The notes: generated from the sequence alone by a model not told the origin. Counted from the stretch's first letter, positions 1-10,532 are shown. The stretch: DNA of 64,000 bases from Lepidostoma basale (GCA_022606425.2 JAHDVF020000892.1:1-64000); one strand, 5' to 3'. Translations and numbers: made by a program.

Positions 1-29
1 TGTAATTCATTTACCCTTAAAAATGATTA

Positions 30-75
30 ACCCGCAATGGGTAAAATCCAGTATTTGTCTACAAATATTGGTAAC
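30..75 (-). repeat. R1 short repeat fragment
   Basis: This is a partial copy of a roughly 65-base repeat recognised by CGCAATGGGTAAAATCCAG. Better copies lie at 12593-12655, 16652-16722, 23862-23925 and 38798-38868. The copy breaks off after about 45 bases. Confidence 0.6.
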
Positions 76-277
76 ATCCAACGGTGACAGTTGGTTTTGC
101 TCCACAGGAGAAGGTGGGTCGTTCCGTGTCTATTAAAATCAGTTTTGAAATTAATAATATTTATATTGAAAGAACGTGTTATTTTGAGTATTTTGGAAGT
201 AAAAGTGTTTTATTATAGAACGAAGGTTGCCGCTTTCACTAATTGAAACAAACATAAACCAAAGTAATAATAAATTC

Positions 278-530
278 TTCTTCTTCTTCTTCTTTACTTT
301 TGGTAGACTCAGGAGTCTGTTATTTCAGGCGGGTCCTCTTGAGGCGCTGAACTCCAGCTTTCTCTCCACCGTTTCGGGGGTCTTCCTGGTCGGCGTTGTC
401 CATTTGGCGTTCCATGGAGAGCTATGTGTGGTATTCTATTTGAGCTCATCCTTTCTACGTGTTGATGCCAGTATTGCCGTCTTTGACGTCCCCATCTGAC
501 CACATCTTCGACCTTGCAGATTTCTCGGAT
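278..530 (-). mobile_element. 5'-truncated LINE 3' end, family L-B
   Basis: The minus strand encodes the C-terminus of a non-LTR retrotransposon ORF2 (motifs [14 protein letters not shown] and VVRWGRQRR), closely matching the + strand copy at 40610-41108. The 3' end is a GAA-rich tail. A 13-base target-site duplication, TAATAATAAATTC, is present at 265-277 and 531-543, so this is a target-primed reverse-transcription insertion of only about 250 bases. Protein class is certain from the motif set; clade is not. Confidence 0.85.
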
Positions 531-629
531 TAATAATAAATTCATAACAACATATTAGTGGTACCAGAGCTGAACTTCGAAAGCTAAGTGTAGTTTTAAA
601 AAATCTTATTTTTAGAAAATTGAAACATA

Positions 630-1556
630 CGAGGTCTGTTCAAAAAGTATCACGAATTTTGTGTTTTTTCAAAAATTATTTATATATTCATGAATTTCTA
701 TTTTGTCCCCTTCAAAGTGATCCCAACCAGATATTATACACTTGTGCCAACGTTTTTTTCAATCCTCGAAGCACCCCAAAAAATCATTTTTTGTGATCTT
801 GTTCAGCTCCTCCTTCGATGCCGTCTTTATCTCCTCAATCGTAGCCTAGCGTCGTCCTTTCATGGGCCTCTTCAGTTTCGGGAACAAGAAAAAGTCACAG
901 GGGGTCAGATCTGGGGAATACGGTGGCTGCGGCATTATTGGTGTGTTGTTTTGGCCAAAAATTCGCGCACAAGCAGATGCGAAATTGAGCAATTTTGGTA
1001 CGAATTTCGCGGCGACCGATCTCATGCCCAAATCATTGGTAAAAATCAAATGGCACGAGCCAAGCGATATGTTTAAGTCCTCAGCAACTTTTCTAGCGGT
1101 GATTCGACGATTGGCCAATACTATGTTATTCACTTCATCAATGTTTTCGTCTGTTGTTGACGTGCTCGGGCGTCCGGCAGGCTCTTTTTCGTTCACATCT
1201 TCTCGGTCCTCTGAGAACATTTTGTACCACCGATAAACGTTGCTTTGGTCCAAGATAGCTTCACCATATGCCACAGTCAACATTCGGAATGCGTCCGGGG
1301 ACTTAATTTTGTTTTTCACTCAAAATTTGATACAGATTCTTTGATCCATTTTTTTGGAGTGGGCAAAAATCGAAGACGAGCCAAAACACGTGCAAGCAAA
1401 GTGGCTCTCAAAAATTAACTGAACATTCAAACTGGCCGAACTTATCGGCATAAGTGAGAGACATGAGTACCAACATAACGCCACAAAAAAATCAAAAATC
1501 GAATATACGTAACCGGCGGAAATTCAAAAATCGCGATACTTTTTGAACATACCTCG
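630..1556 (-). mobile_element. Internally deleted mariner-family transposon
   Basis: The ends are inverted repeats beginning CGAGGTCTGTTCAAAAAGTA (630 rightwards) and the matching CTTTTTGAACATACCTCG ending at 1556, each flanked by TA. The minus strand keeps a transposase N-terminal helix-turn-helix region (846-1319: MFSEDRED, GRPSTSTTDENI, GMRSVAAKFVPKLLNF) that jumps directly to the PPYSPDLTPCDFFLFPKLK catalytic C-terminal motif. The middle of the DDE domain, including the first two acidic residues, is missing. At 927 bases it is shorter than the usual 1.3 kb, so it is a non-autonomous deletion derivative. The protein style suggests a mariner lineage distinct from the two other mariners in the window. 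Confidence 0.85.
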
Positions 1557-1558
1557 TA

Positions 1559-2387
1559 CGTGTTTGTCTTTTGTCATAAGTATGCATATATCTGCATACG
1601 TCTTCATCGATATATATATTTATCATATCGAATTCCTGCTCATATTGCATCCAATATAAATTATTAACACTCCGGGCAACTCTACGACCCTATTAACTAT
1701 TATATTATCATTTACTGACCTATCACATATAATTGATCATTAGTTAGGGATGTTAGGGGTGGATTATGTGGCTTACTAACCATTTTAAAACCTCAAATTT
1801 CTATGTTCGATCTGCGTCTTCTATGACACTGAGCTTAATATTATATAAGTGACTGCAGTGACTCATAATGCTCTGCCTATGGTAGAATACCGGTTTTGAG
1901 TCGCTGTACTCATTCTGGCCCAGCAGCGCCTACATTGTAGATAGACCTTCCTCAGGTCAGAATGTTGTGATGTATGTTGATATACAGATGAATTTGGTAC
2001 CGGTTACATTTGGTTCTGATCGCTTCACGAGTTCCGTATACACAGGAGTTAGCTAATCCAGGTTGGCTGACGTCCACGGCAGACCAGGTGGAGGTGGACC
2101 ATCTTCGAAAAAGCCCAATGTTAGCACGATGGCCAGATAATAGGTTTAAAGCCCTCGGCTTACTGGTAAAGGGTTGGTAGGTAGTCATCTGGTCAACAGA
2201 CGATTCTGCCGTGATGCAGTGAGAAAAACCCATCAGCCGTTACAAAAACTTCTTTTCCACGACTTATCATATCTAACTTTTCTCAAATCCTAAAATATGT
2301 ATTAAATTACAGTAGGTTTTTAAATCACTGAATTGCCATGTAATTGTCCCTTTCAGGAAGCCGTCATTTGCTGCATTAGTATTCCAT
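1559..2387. other. No recognisable feature
   Basis: AT-rich sequence with no supported gene. A 93-codon minus-strand open frame at 1952-2233 lacks any motif I recognise and has no splice or repeat support, so it is not called. The 1880-2240 stretch is less AT-rich than its surroundings and may be an unidentified repeat. Confidence 0.4.
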
Positions 2388-2505
2388 TATGTGGAAAGTA
2401 ACGGGAAACTACCACATCAAAAAGGCCTAAGTGGCATCCCAAGAACCAGCAAAGATATTAATAAACTTTGCTGCAAACCAATCCCAGGATTGAAACATTA
2501 GAAGA
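2388..2505 (+). mobile_element. LINE 3'-terminal fragment, family L-D'
   Basis: It ends in GCAAACCAATCCCAGGAT followed by a GAAGAAGAT tail. That is the same 3' end as the minus-strand L-D' copies at 18440-19010 and 24064-24415, where it encodes the terminal ANQSQD. The upstream part (GGGAAACTACCACAT...AAGTGGCATCCCAAGAA) recurs at 22990-23045 and 31683-31735. Confidence 0.6.
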
Positions 2506-3214
2506 AGATTTCCATTATGTTTTGATGTAAATATTTATATTCATTTCAGCTGGGTTGACTTATGTTCGTCTTGCGTTATTGTGAATGTTTAATTTCAGGG
2601 TACGCACATTCTTTCGAGAAACAGTATCTGAATTGTTTTATTTCGTAAACTTTAGAATTATCTGGATTTTTTATTCATTTTTGTTTAGGGATGTTGAGAG
2701 ACATTTTGAATAATTACATGTAAGGAGCGTTAGGATAATTTAGTATATTCGCAAGAGTTGTGAGAGGTTTAGTGAAGGTCAGCTTTAGAATGAGATTATC
2801 TCGTATCCGCCAATAAAAGAACTTGGATTACAGGGCCTCAACGGAAGGCTTTGCAGCATTTCACTCGACGATTACGTATGCCATATCATATATGTAAAAC
2901 ACCTGAATTCGTTGTACAGGTGGATAAGGGTGGGACGGTTTGAGGAAGCTTCACCCATCGCCTTATTTATTAGCACCCCTCGACGAAAAGGGTATAATCA
3001 AGTAAAGGCGAATATAGAAAAAAAATAAAATTATCGCATATATATTTGTTTTGGTCAATTCGATTGTTGCCGCACTTTATAATAGTTAGTTCTGACATAA
3101 AATAATTTATACTGTTTTGATGACAAAATTATATAAGTTTTTTCGTTTAAATAAAGAATTTTGACAGGTGTAAAAATACATTTTTCGTTTGTTCCAATGA
3201 CAATTTGAATGAAT
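2506..3214. other. No recognisable feature
   Basis: AT-rich intronic-type sequence; no open frame with family motifs, no inverted repeat and no RNA gene seen. Confidence 0.4.
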
Positions 3215-3632
3215 TCTTCAATAACATTTTAAAGTTCTTGCTGGTGTTGGATTGTTTTAAGTGCCTAATTATAGTTTATTTAAAAAAACGTTTGTTACGT
3301 GGAATATAAATTAAATAAACACAAATGTCCGGATCGTTCAGCTGACAAGTGAAACATTATGTGTTAAATTATTTTTATTTTGGCATTTTATTTTATATCA
3401 TTACATTTTATGTAATTTGTTTTAGATTTATTTTGTGGACGTTGGACGATCGAAGTGTGCGCGAGAGATGCCTATTGGTGGCGATGAGGTTCGCAACCCA
3501 TCACGCCGCGTCTCTCGCGGGGGCGAAAAGAGAATGATGGAATGCCGCATCCGTTAAATGTGGCAGTCCATTATTTCTGCCTACCCTTTCGAAGGGGGGC
3601 GTGATAGTTTGTTTAGTTAGTTATTTAATTTG
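3215..3632 (+). mobile_element. Non-autonomous element N1 sharing the L-A LINE tail
   Basis: This copy of about 420 bases matches the minus-strand copy at 17922-18335, and part of it recurs at 63095-63262. Shared landmarks are TTGGATTGTTTTAAGTGCC near the 5' end and GGACGTTGGACGATCGAAG in the middle. Its last 60 or so bases (GGCAGTCCATTATTTCTGCC, then a TTAG-repeat tail) match the 3' end of LINE family L-A, while the rest is unrelated to L-A. It has no coding potential. It contains GGTTCGCAACC, which resembles a pol III B box, so a SINE is possible. Confidence 0.7.
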
Positions 3633-3673
3633 GAAAGCAAATTTAAAATTAATTAATTGGGCTCTAAGAAACT

Positions 3674-4548
3674 TCTTCTTCTCCTTCTTCACTTTTGATA
3701 GACTCAGGAGTCTGTTGTTTCAGACGGGTCCTCTTGAGATGCTGAAGTCCAGCTTTCTCTCCACCGTTTCGGGGGTCTTCCTGGTCGGCGTTGTCCGTTT
3801 GGGGTTCCATGGAGAGCTATGTATGGTATTCTATTTGAGCTCATTCTTCCTACAAGTTCATGCTAGTATCGCCGTCTTTGACGTCCCCATCTGACCACAT
3901 CTTCGACCTCGCAGATTTCTCGGATTGCTGTATTCCTAACTCTTCTTCTTCTCTTCTTCTTTCTCAGCCTATTCCCGTCCACTCCTGGACAAAGGCCTCC
4001 TCCATTTGCTTCCATGTCATTCTGTCCTGTGCAGACTGCATCCAGGTTATTCCGACGTGTCTGTTTAGATCATCCTTTCACCGTAGTTGCGGTTGCCCTG
4101 CACTTTTCTTCGCCGTCCACGGTCTCCAAGTCAGCAGTCTTCTTGTCCATTTTTCATCTGAGCTTCTGGCTACGTGACCCGCCCATTGCCATTTTAGAGT
4201 CGCCACCCGGTGGATAATGTCAGTGACCTTTGTTTTTTCTCTCACCGTATCGTTTCTGACTCTGCCTCTTAAGCTTATTCCTAACATGGCTCTTTCCATG
4301 GCTCTTTGGGTCACTCGCAGTTTCTCGGCACTTTTTTTAGACAATGTAACAGTTTCAAGACCGTAAGTACCAACTGGCAAAACGCAGGCTTCATAGACTT
4401 TTCGTTTCAGGTTGATCGGTATTTTCCGGTTTTTAGGGATGTAGCTCAGGTTTCCGAAAACTGCCCAGCTTAGTCCAATCCTTCTTTTTAGCTCTGCGAT
4501 CTGGTTATAACCTAACCTGACCTAACTCTATTCCTGCTGTATTCCTAA
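3674..4548 (-). mobile_element. LINE 3' end, family L-B, split by a nested LINE
   Basis: The same C-terminal ORF and GAA tail as 278-530. The left part is 3674-3943. The 5' part resumes after a nested L-C element and ends at GCTGTATTCCTAA. The 12-base duplication CTCTAAGAAACT flanks the composite at 3662-3673 and 4549-4560. The + strand copy at 40610 shows the uninterrupted order, confirming the nesting. Confidence 0.8.
3944..4535 (-). mobile_element. 5'-truncated LINE, family L-C, nested in L-B
   Basis: The minus strand encodes an endonuclease/reverse-transcriptase-type C-terminus: YGLETVTLSKK, RVTQRAMERAMLGISL and KWQWAGHVAR followed by RRLLTWRPW. The tail is GAAGAAG-rich at the left edge. 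The surrounding TGTATTCCTAACTCT repeats (3929-3943 and again just right of the element) are the target duplication made on insertion into L-B. Confidence 0.8.
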
Positions 4549-4633
4549 CTCTAAGAAACTGTTTATGTGAAATAATATTGTGTTCAAAGAAGTTGTAGGC
4601 ATGATTAATTGAATCGCAGGCGTTTCTTTTCAG

Positions 4634-4766
4634 GAAACGATTGCCCGATGGTGCCGGCGGGGCGGGGGCTCGGAGGGCGCGGGGCAGGAGTACTCCGTGC
4701 TGGCCCGGCCCGCACGCCGACACGCTGGACTCGGAGTCTCTGGACAAGACAGCACCGATTATTCTG
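4634..4766 (+). CDS. Penultimate exon of an unrecognised gene (gene A)
   Basis: A strongly GC-rich island of 133 bases stands out in AT-rich surroundings. It is preceded by TTTCTTTTCAG (acceptor) and followed by GTAACT (donor). Read from the first base it gives 44 codons (beginning ETIARWC, ending STDYS) plus one base. This phase-1 end joins the phase-1 start of the exon at 33750 to make a Gly codon and an uninterrupted frame. The residues are Gly/Arg-rich with no domain I recognise. A second frame is also open, so the reading frame rests on phase agreement with the downstream exon. The rest of the gene must lie upstream of this window. Confidence 0.55.
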
Positions 4767-4884
4767 GTAACTACGTCATTGCCACCAGCTGCTTTATCTT
4801 CCTGTATGTTGTATCGTTCTCTGTCCGCTATATATTGTAATAAGATTGTTCTATGTTAAATGCTACGCTACATTCAAGGATTAA

Positions 4885-5056
4885 TTGTATCTCAATAGAG
4901 ACGAAGATGCAAATTGGAAACTGAATATGGTGATCGAGGTGTTTACAGGACTTATGACCTGTCATTGGTTGGGTTAAGTGCACGCTTTATGTAATACAAC
5001 ATTCCCCATTCCACTCTTCTTACGACCACCATGTCTGACAAATTTTTGGAAGTTGT
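4885..5056 (+). mobile_element. TTAA-flanked MITE, left half
   Basis: It starts TTGTATCTCAATAGAGACG directly after TTAA (4881-4884), as in the full copy at 12677-13019. The right half is absent because an L-A LINE tail begins at 5057. Confidence 0.75.
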
Positions 5057-5620
5057 AACTAACTAACTAACCATCACGCCGTCTCCCCGAAGGGGTAGGC
5101 AGAAACAATGGACTGCAACACTTTTCTTTCCTGACATATTTCTCTCGCTTCCTCAACATTCATACATCGTGTCATGCACATGGCCGACATTCAATATTTG
5201 ATTTATTTGATCGTGCCACGTTTTACTCGGTCTTCCTCTATTTCTGGTTCCATTTAAATCATTAACATATATATTTTTTACCATTCTTTCTTCATTCATT
5301 CTTTCCATATGTTCAAACCATCTTAATGATCCTTTCATTATTTTGTTCATGACACCATCATTCGCACCGCATTAACTTCTTATATTTTCAATCGACACTC
5401 CATCATACACAGAGTATCCACACATTCGTCTAACAAATCTCATTTCTACTGCATTTGTTCTACTTTCATCCTTCTTTTGCCAGTTTCATCCTTCGCTTCC
5501 ATACATAAGGGTCGGTAGAAGAACACGATTGCGCACTGCCATTCTAGCTTTTTTGGATAGGTTTTTGTTTGCGATGACAACTTTAAGTGCACCATTCACT
5601 TTGTTGCCTGCCCCAACCAG
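5057..5620 (-). mobile_element. LINE 3' part, family L-A
   Basis: The left edge is the L-A tail on the minus strand (AACTAACTAACTAACCATCACGCCGTC). The minus strand encodes pieces of the C-terminal ORF, including SLRWFEHMERMNEERMVK and HDQINQILNVGHV, with frameshifts. The 5' side is truncated inside the RT C-terminal region. Confidence 0.8.
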
Positions 5621-5689
5621 TTAGTTAGTTAGTTTTAATGAATCAAAAAATATTAATATAAATTAGTAAAATATTCGAAAAAAAAGAAA

Positions 5690-6395
5690 TCATGACTGTC
5701 TGCAACATTAGCGTGAATGGTGAAAATCTGGAGCTAGTAGATGAGTTAATGTATTTGTGTAGTATGTTTACAAAATATGGACGAGTAATGAGGGATATAG
5801 AAAGTAGGGTTAGGGCAGGAAACAAAGTGAATGGGGCACTCAAAGTTGTCCACGCAAACAAATGCCTATCCAAAAAAGCTAAAATGGCAGTGCACAATGG
5901 TGTTCTCTTCTCCCTTATGTATGAAAACTAAGCATGGAACTGGAAAAAAATGATGAAAGTAGAATAAATGCAGTAAAATGAGATCTCTTAGACAAATGAA
6001 TGGATACTCTGCATATGATGAGATTCGAATGAAAATATAAGAAGTGAATGGAGTGTGAATGATGATGTTATGAACAAATAATGAAAGGATCACTTAAATG
6101 GTTGGGGCACATGGAAATATAATAATGAATGAAGAAAGAATGGTAAAAAAGTATATGTTAACAATGTCAACGGAACTAGAAATGGAAGAATACTGATGAA
6201 AACGTGGCAGGATCAAAAAAATCAATTATTGAATGTCGGCCACGTAAGGAGTCAGAGAAATCGACGCGCGTGTATGACGCGATGTGTGAATGTTGAGGAA
6301 GCGAGAGAAATGTGTCAGAAAAGAAAAGTATGGCAGTTCATTATTTTTGCCTACCCCTTCAGAGAGACGGCGTGATGGTAAGTTAGTTAACTTTT
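5690..6395 (+). mobile_element. LINE 3' part, family L-A, decayed
   Basis: Plus-strand copy of the same element: SISVNGENLELVDELMYL-type residues at 5692-5931, then frameshifted sequence including ACGTGGCAGGATCAAAAAAATC, then the conserved tail GGCGTGATGGTAAGTTAGTTA. It lies head-to-head with the minus copy at 5057-5620. Confidence 0.75.
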
Positions 6396-6412
6396 AAAGT
6401 CCCAATTTATTG

Positions 6413-6485
6413 TCACGTGAATTCTATACTAGACCAAGACAGTGTGACTTTCACACTGTCTTGGTCTAGTATAGAATTCACGTGA
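6413..6485. repeat. Perfect 35-bp palindrome derived from a SINE
   Basis: The arms at 6413-6447 and 6451-6485 are exact reverse complements around a 3-base CTT spacer. The arm carries TCACGTGAATTCTATAC...GACAGTGTGA, which is the body of the tRNA-derived SINE at 37160-37432. A second, shorter hairpin of the same kind, with 10-base arms and the same CTT spacer, lies at 6544-6566. Confidence 0.9.
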
Positions 6486-6984
6486 TAACTTTTTTCGTTT
6501 CGATAACGTTCACTGGATAACTTTTTGCTTTTTTTTCTGGCAAGACAGTGTGACTTTCACACTGTCATTGCTTTGTGCCTCTTTGAGGGGGTGTCGGACT
6601 CCTCGCCGGGGGAGAGGGGGCACCTTGCGGGGGCCCCGTTTTTTCCTCTTGGATCAATTTTCTTTTAAATTATATACATTAAAATGTTAGGTTCCCTGTG
6701 TTCCTGTCCCTAGTTTCCATGACTGTTTTCTCTATTTACTTAAGATTTCTTTATTTCTTTCATAATTCAAAGTTTTCTCTCCCATCCCACACTCTCATAA
6801 TTTTATAATAGGCCATTTTATAATAGTCCACAATTTTATAATAGGGCATATTCATGTACCATATTTTGCTTTGTTTTGTTAGATTGGGACATAGAAGTGG
6901 ATTGAAATTACTGGATTAAATGTGGCCTGGATAACTTTTTGCTTTTTTTCTGGAATGGTGCATTCTCCAGCTAATGTAAGTCCT

Positions 6985-7080
6985 GCGTGGATGGGGGGCG
7001 GGCCTTGGGATTATTTGAGCGAAGCTGACGAAGGGGCGCCGCTGCGTCCTATAACAGCTTCGGGTAAGCGGCGGGTAACA
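6985..7080 (+). repeat. GC-rich repeat R3
   Basis: The stretch GGGCGGGCC through GCTGACGAA, GGGCGCCG, CCTATAACAGC and CGGGTAAGCG is repeated in inverse orientation at 31090-31195. It has no coding motif and its class is unknown. Confidence 0.6.
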
Positions 7081-7231
7081 TTCTATGTCTTTATTTAACT
7101 GTTAGTTTGTACATTTGTATTAACAATCGCTGTATGTTACCCTTCAATAAATAATGTCATTGCTTGTAATCGAACTCGGGACCTTCAGTGAGCTAGTCAA
7201 AACTCTTGCAACTGTGCCACAAAGTTCGTCA

Positions 7232-7798
7232 TTATCTTCTTCTTCAAGTGCCCTGTCGGGTCCCCCCAACGTTGGCGATCACCTCGGCGAACCTGTCCTT
7301 GTCCTACGCCGCTCGGAACAGCTCCTCCACACTTCGGATGTCGGTCCACTCCCTCACGTTTCGCAGTCAGGACATTTGTCTCCTTCCGGACCCTCGGTGT
7401 CCCTCAATTTTTCCCTCCAATATCAGTTGGAGAAGGTGGTACTTTTCCCCACGCCGTATATGACCCAGATGTGAGATCTTTCGAACCTTGATAGTTGATA
7501 ACAATTCCCTGTCAACTCTAGCTCGCCTCAGGACTTCGGTATTGGTAACCATGTCTGTCCAGGGAACTCTGAGCATTCGGCGATGGAGCCACATTTCAAA
7601 TGCTTCCAGTCTGTTCATTGAGTTAACTTTCAGGGTCCAAGTTTCATACCCGTACAATAAAACAGACCACACATAGCTTTTGATCATTCTCTGGCGGAGT
7701 TTCAAGTTTACGTTTTCATTGCGCAAGAATGATTTCATTTTATTAAACTTAGCTCTTGCTGCCTCAATTTTGCATTTTATCTCTATATCTGGGTCAAA
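7232..7798 (-). mobile_element. LINE 3' part, family L-D
   Basis: The minus strand encodes a reverse-transcriptase C-terminus (YVWSVLLYGYETWTLK, LEAFEMWLHRRMLRVPWTD, ISHLGHIRRGEKYHLLQLIL) with the reading frame largely open at 7367-7738. The tail is GAAGAAGAAG on the left edge. Copies at 26505, 36288 and 52454 are near-identical in protein. Confidence 0.85.
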
Positions 7799-8240
7799 AA
7801 ATTTCCGTCATTATAGAATATGTTAAATGTTCGGGATTTGTTGGATATTGTAAGAAATATGAAATATTCTTTTGTTCGGCTTACTAGGTTATGTAAATGT
7901 TTGTTTGCATTAAACGATTTCTATGTTTTGTATATACCTACACGTACGCTCACAACCATCAAGTTATAATTGCTTCAAATATTTAAGATGCTGTTTATTC
8001 AAATCCTAGAAATACGAGCTGGTTCCGCGAGAGTTTTGCTAACGTATCATCAGAATGAATTATTTATAATATTCTCCTATATGGTACTGAGAGCTGAACC
8101 TTGAAAGAGATTACAATAGGTTCACTAGAATAATTAAGTATAGAAGAAAGCCTAGGTTCTCATGGACGGCAATAGTGACAAATCAATTATTTAAAATTAT
8201 TTTTAAAACTCTTTCACTTGATTTTACACCACTTTATTTC

Positions 8241-8285
8241 TGTCAAACCAACCGGTTTCGCTCCTACTGGAGCTTTGTCGGGGTT
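8241..8285 (-). ncRNA. Hammerhead ribozyme-like motif, family F4
   Basis: On the minus strand: AACC, then CCGACAA in place of CUGANGA, a perfect 5-bp stem II GCUCC/GGAGC with loop AGUA, GAAA, a palindromic ACCGGU stem III, U at the cleavage position and GGUU. The outer AACC/GGUU forms stem I. Two core positions are mutated, so activity is doubtful. It is the left arm of an inverted pair (8214-8385). Confidence 0.65.
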
Positions 8286-8310
8286 AAAAAAAAACAATTT
8301 GTTTTATTTG

Positions 8311-8354
8311 CAACCCTGACGAAGCTCCGGTGGGAACGAACCCGGTTAGTTTGA
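8311..8354 (+). ncRNA. Hammerhead ribozyme-like motif, family F4
   Basis: Plus-strand partner of the motif at 8241-8285. The CUGACGA core is intact and stem I AACC is present, but GAAA reads GAAC and stem II is weakened. The two arms therefore carry complementary damage. The downstream GATAAAAATAAAGTGGTGTTAAAAC is shared with the other arm. Confidence 0.65.
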
Positions 8355-8397
8355 TAAAAATAAAGTGGTGTTAAAACAAATCAAATTGTTTTTTTTT

Positions 8398-8656
8398 AAT
8401 TTGCCTAATCTTAATAGATGGCGCTTGTGCAGATTAGACAAAAATATGTGAAGTGTTCCTCAACATGTAAGCAAATATACATCTTTCAAAAATTTGTCAG
8501 ACGTGGTGATAGTAAGAAGGGCGGAATGGGGAATGTTGTACTACATTAGCGATTGCTTAACCCATCCAATGGCAGGTCATAAGTCCTGTAAACGCCTCGA
8601 CCACCATATTCTGTTTCCAAAAAACAATTTGCATCTTCGTCTCTATTGAGATAAAA
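8398..8656 (-). mobile_element. TTAA-flanked MITE, right-half copy
   Basis: It ends CTTCGTCTCTATTGAGATAAAA immediately before TTAA (8657-8660), the same terminus as the complete copy at 12677-13019. The interior TTTGTCAGACGTGGTGATAG and GGAATGGGGAATGTTGT is shared by all copies. Confidence 0.75.
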
Positions 8657-8734
8657 TTAATTAATAAAGTGCCTCATACGAAAGTAAAAAAAATAATTCT
8701 CTGTGGAATGAATGAAGCACACAGAGCTCTACGA

Positions 8735-9290
8735 TCTAGACAAGGACGTCAGCGTGGTTAAGTTTATAAAGATGAACAGACTGCGCTGGCAAGGGCACTT
8801 GTACCGTATGGGGGATCTGGAGCTCCCCAAAAGAGTGTTGTCTGACAATCCAGTAGGGCGAATAAGCGTCAGCAGGCCGAAACTGTGATTGTAAGATGGT
8901 GCTGTGGCAGACTGTCGGTTCCTGGAGCAGCAAGACTGGAAAGTGGCGGCCAGAGACAGGACGGGATGGAGACGTTTCTTGGAGGAGGCTAAGACCTACC
9001 AAGCAGTGGCGGTATTCCAATAGAAGCCCAGAAGCCCGGCTTGCGTAAGAAATTTTGAATCAAAACCTCTTCTGGCTTACAGAGGTTCAGCTCTTGTGGA
9101 TATTCCTCTTACGTCTGATAGAAAAATTGTTTGAAGGTGATTTGGTGAGTTATGGGTTTATGCGGGCATGATTACTTAGATTTGAGGGTTTTGATTCAAA
9201 ATTTCTTACGCAAGCCGGGCTTCTGGGCTTCTATGAGTATACCGCCACTGCCACCTAGGATTGTAACGTCGGAGAAGGAGAAGAAGACTG
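8735..9290 (+). mobile_element. LINE 3' part, family L-E, interrupted
   Basis: The plus strand encodes MNRLRWQGHLYRMGD and, after a frameshift, DWKVAARDRTGWRRFLEEAKT, the standard end of an endonuclease/reverse-transcriptase LINE protein. The tail GGAGAAGGAGAAGAAGAC lies at 9269-9286. A hAT-like MITE (9004-9250) separates the last codons from the tail. Confidence 0.75.
9004..9250. mobile_element. hAT-like MITE with CAGTGGCGGTAT ends
   Basis: A 247-base element with long inverted repeats starting CAGTGGCGGTAT and ending TACCGCCACTG; the arms continue through AGCCCAGAAGCCCGGCTTGCG for about 60 bases. The flanks CTACCAAG and CCACCTAG match at 6 of 8 positions, compatible with an aged 8-base hAT target duplication. 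It interrupts LINE L-E. Confidence 0.75.
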
Positions 9291-9365
9291 ATTTAGACGG
9301 TCAGTGGGAAGGGTATAAATACCTCTTTTGAGGACTCGGTGTAAAATGTTGGAAAGGCATGTTTA

Positions 9366-9690
9366 GAGGCATATTTTTACTAAACATTTTAAAGGATTCG
9401 TAAAATTAAATGTAACAATTGTTTTTCACTACTAAAATGTTTTAATTTTTGACAAAAATGTTTATCTTTAACAAAATGTTTGTTTTTAACAAAAATTTTA
9501 TTATAATTAAATGTTTATTTTGACAAAATGTTTATTTTTAGCAAAAATGTTTGGTTTCAACTGAATTTTTATTTTTTACAAAAATGTTTATTCTTAACAA
9601 AACGTTCATTTAAAATTTTTGTTTTATTTTTAACAAAATGTTTATTCTGAACCAAAATGTTCACTTTAACTTAAATGTTTATCTTCAACT
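9366..9690. repeat. Degenerate tandem repeat (AACAAAATGTTTATTTTT-like)
   Basis: About a dozen diverged units of roughly 22-26 bases, each with ACAAAATGTTTATTTTTA or a close variant. Period and copy number are approximate. Confidence 0.7.
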
Positions 9691-9724
9691 AGTTCATTAA
9701 ATGGAGCTACAGCGCCCTTGAGAT

Positions 9725-10532
9725 GATTAATGAACAAATCAATGAACAACCAGCAACTAGCACATGTATCTACAATGAGAGATCTCGGGATCATCTATGA
9801 GAGTAGGCTGACTTTTCGTGCACATGTTGAGAGGATTTGTAGCACTGCGCTGGAGATGTTGAGCTTCATCGTCCGGACCGGCAGAGTTTTCAGGGATCCC
9901 AATGTGCTCAGAGTCCTGTACAACGCATTGGTTCGGAGCAAACTCGAAAGTGGTTCTGTGATATGGAGTCCTCACGAGGCGAGATATTCCGTTATGCTGG
10001 AGAGGGTTCAGAAAAAAATTCTGAGGTATCTCTACATGAGGGAGTGTGGTAGCTATCCGTGGCTCTATCCCACGGCATTTCTTTTGGGAATGCTCGCAAT
10101 TAATTCTCTACAGCTTCGAAGAGATGGACATCAAATTACCCATTTCTTTACATTAATTAGGGGATACTTCGAGAACTCGACCGTACTGGAGGGTGTTCGG
10201 CTTTTTGTCCCCGATAGTTATCTCCGACAGCGACAGCACAGATTGTTTTACCTACCGGCCGCCAGAACCAATCTGCCTCTGGTGACACCGGTGGGAAGAG
10301 CAATTAGTCTGCTGAACGCGGTCTCCTCGGAGATCGACGTCTTTCATGTTAGTAGAAGGCAAATACTCTTAATTCTGGAGAGTATCCTGTCTTCCTAATG
10401 TTGAACCATCTCTCATGCGTTTCTGGTAGTATACTATACATAATATATTATTTTACCTGTTCTCAATAGATGCCTTAAAAATAAATTTTCTAATGTCTGT
10501 TGATGAAATAATCTGATTTGATTTGATTTGAT
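9725..10532 (+). mobile_element. LINE 3' part, family L-G (Jockey/R1-like)
   Basis: An open frame at 9730-10398 encodes the C-terminal part of a reverse transcriptase protein (MRDLGIIYESRLTFRAHVERIC, the DLGI..D..L.F..H motif; IWSPHEARYSVMLERVQKK; LNAVSSEIDVFHVS). Upstream RT motifs are missing. The 3' end is TTTGA repeats at 10512-10532. Shorter minus-strand copies lie at 19745, 37440 and 48318. The frame is still open for 222 codons, so the insertion is fairly young. Confidence 0.85.

Noticed and set aside
1952..2233. 93-codon minus-strand frame as a gene
   Set aside because: No motif, no splice context, no support beyond openness.
4508..4526. CCTAACCTGACCTAA resembling the insect telomeric repeat
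   Set aside because: Only three imperfect pentamers at a LINE edge; too short to call a telomeric or TRAS/SART-type insertion.
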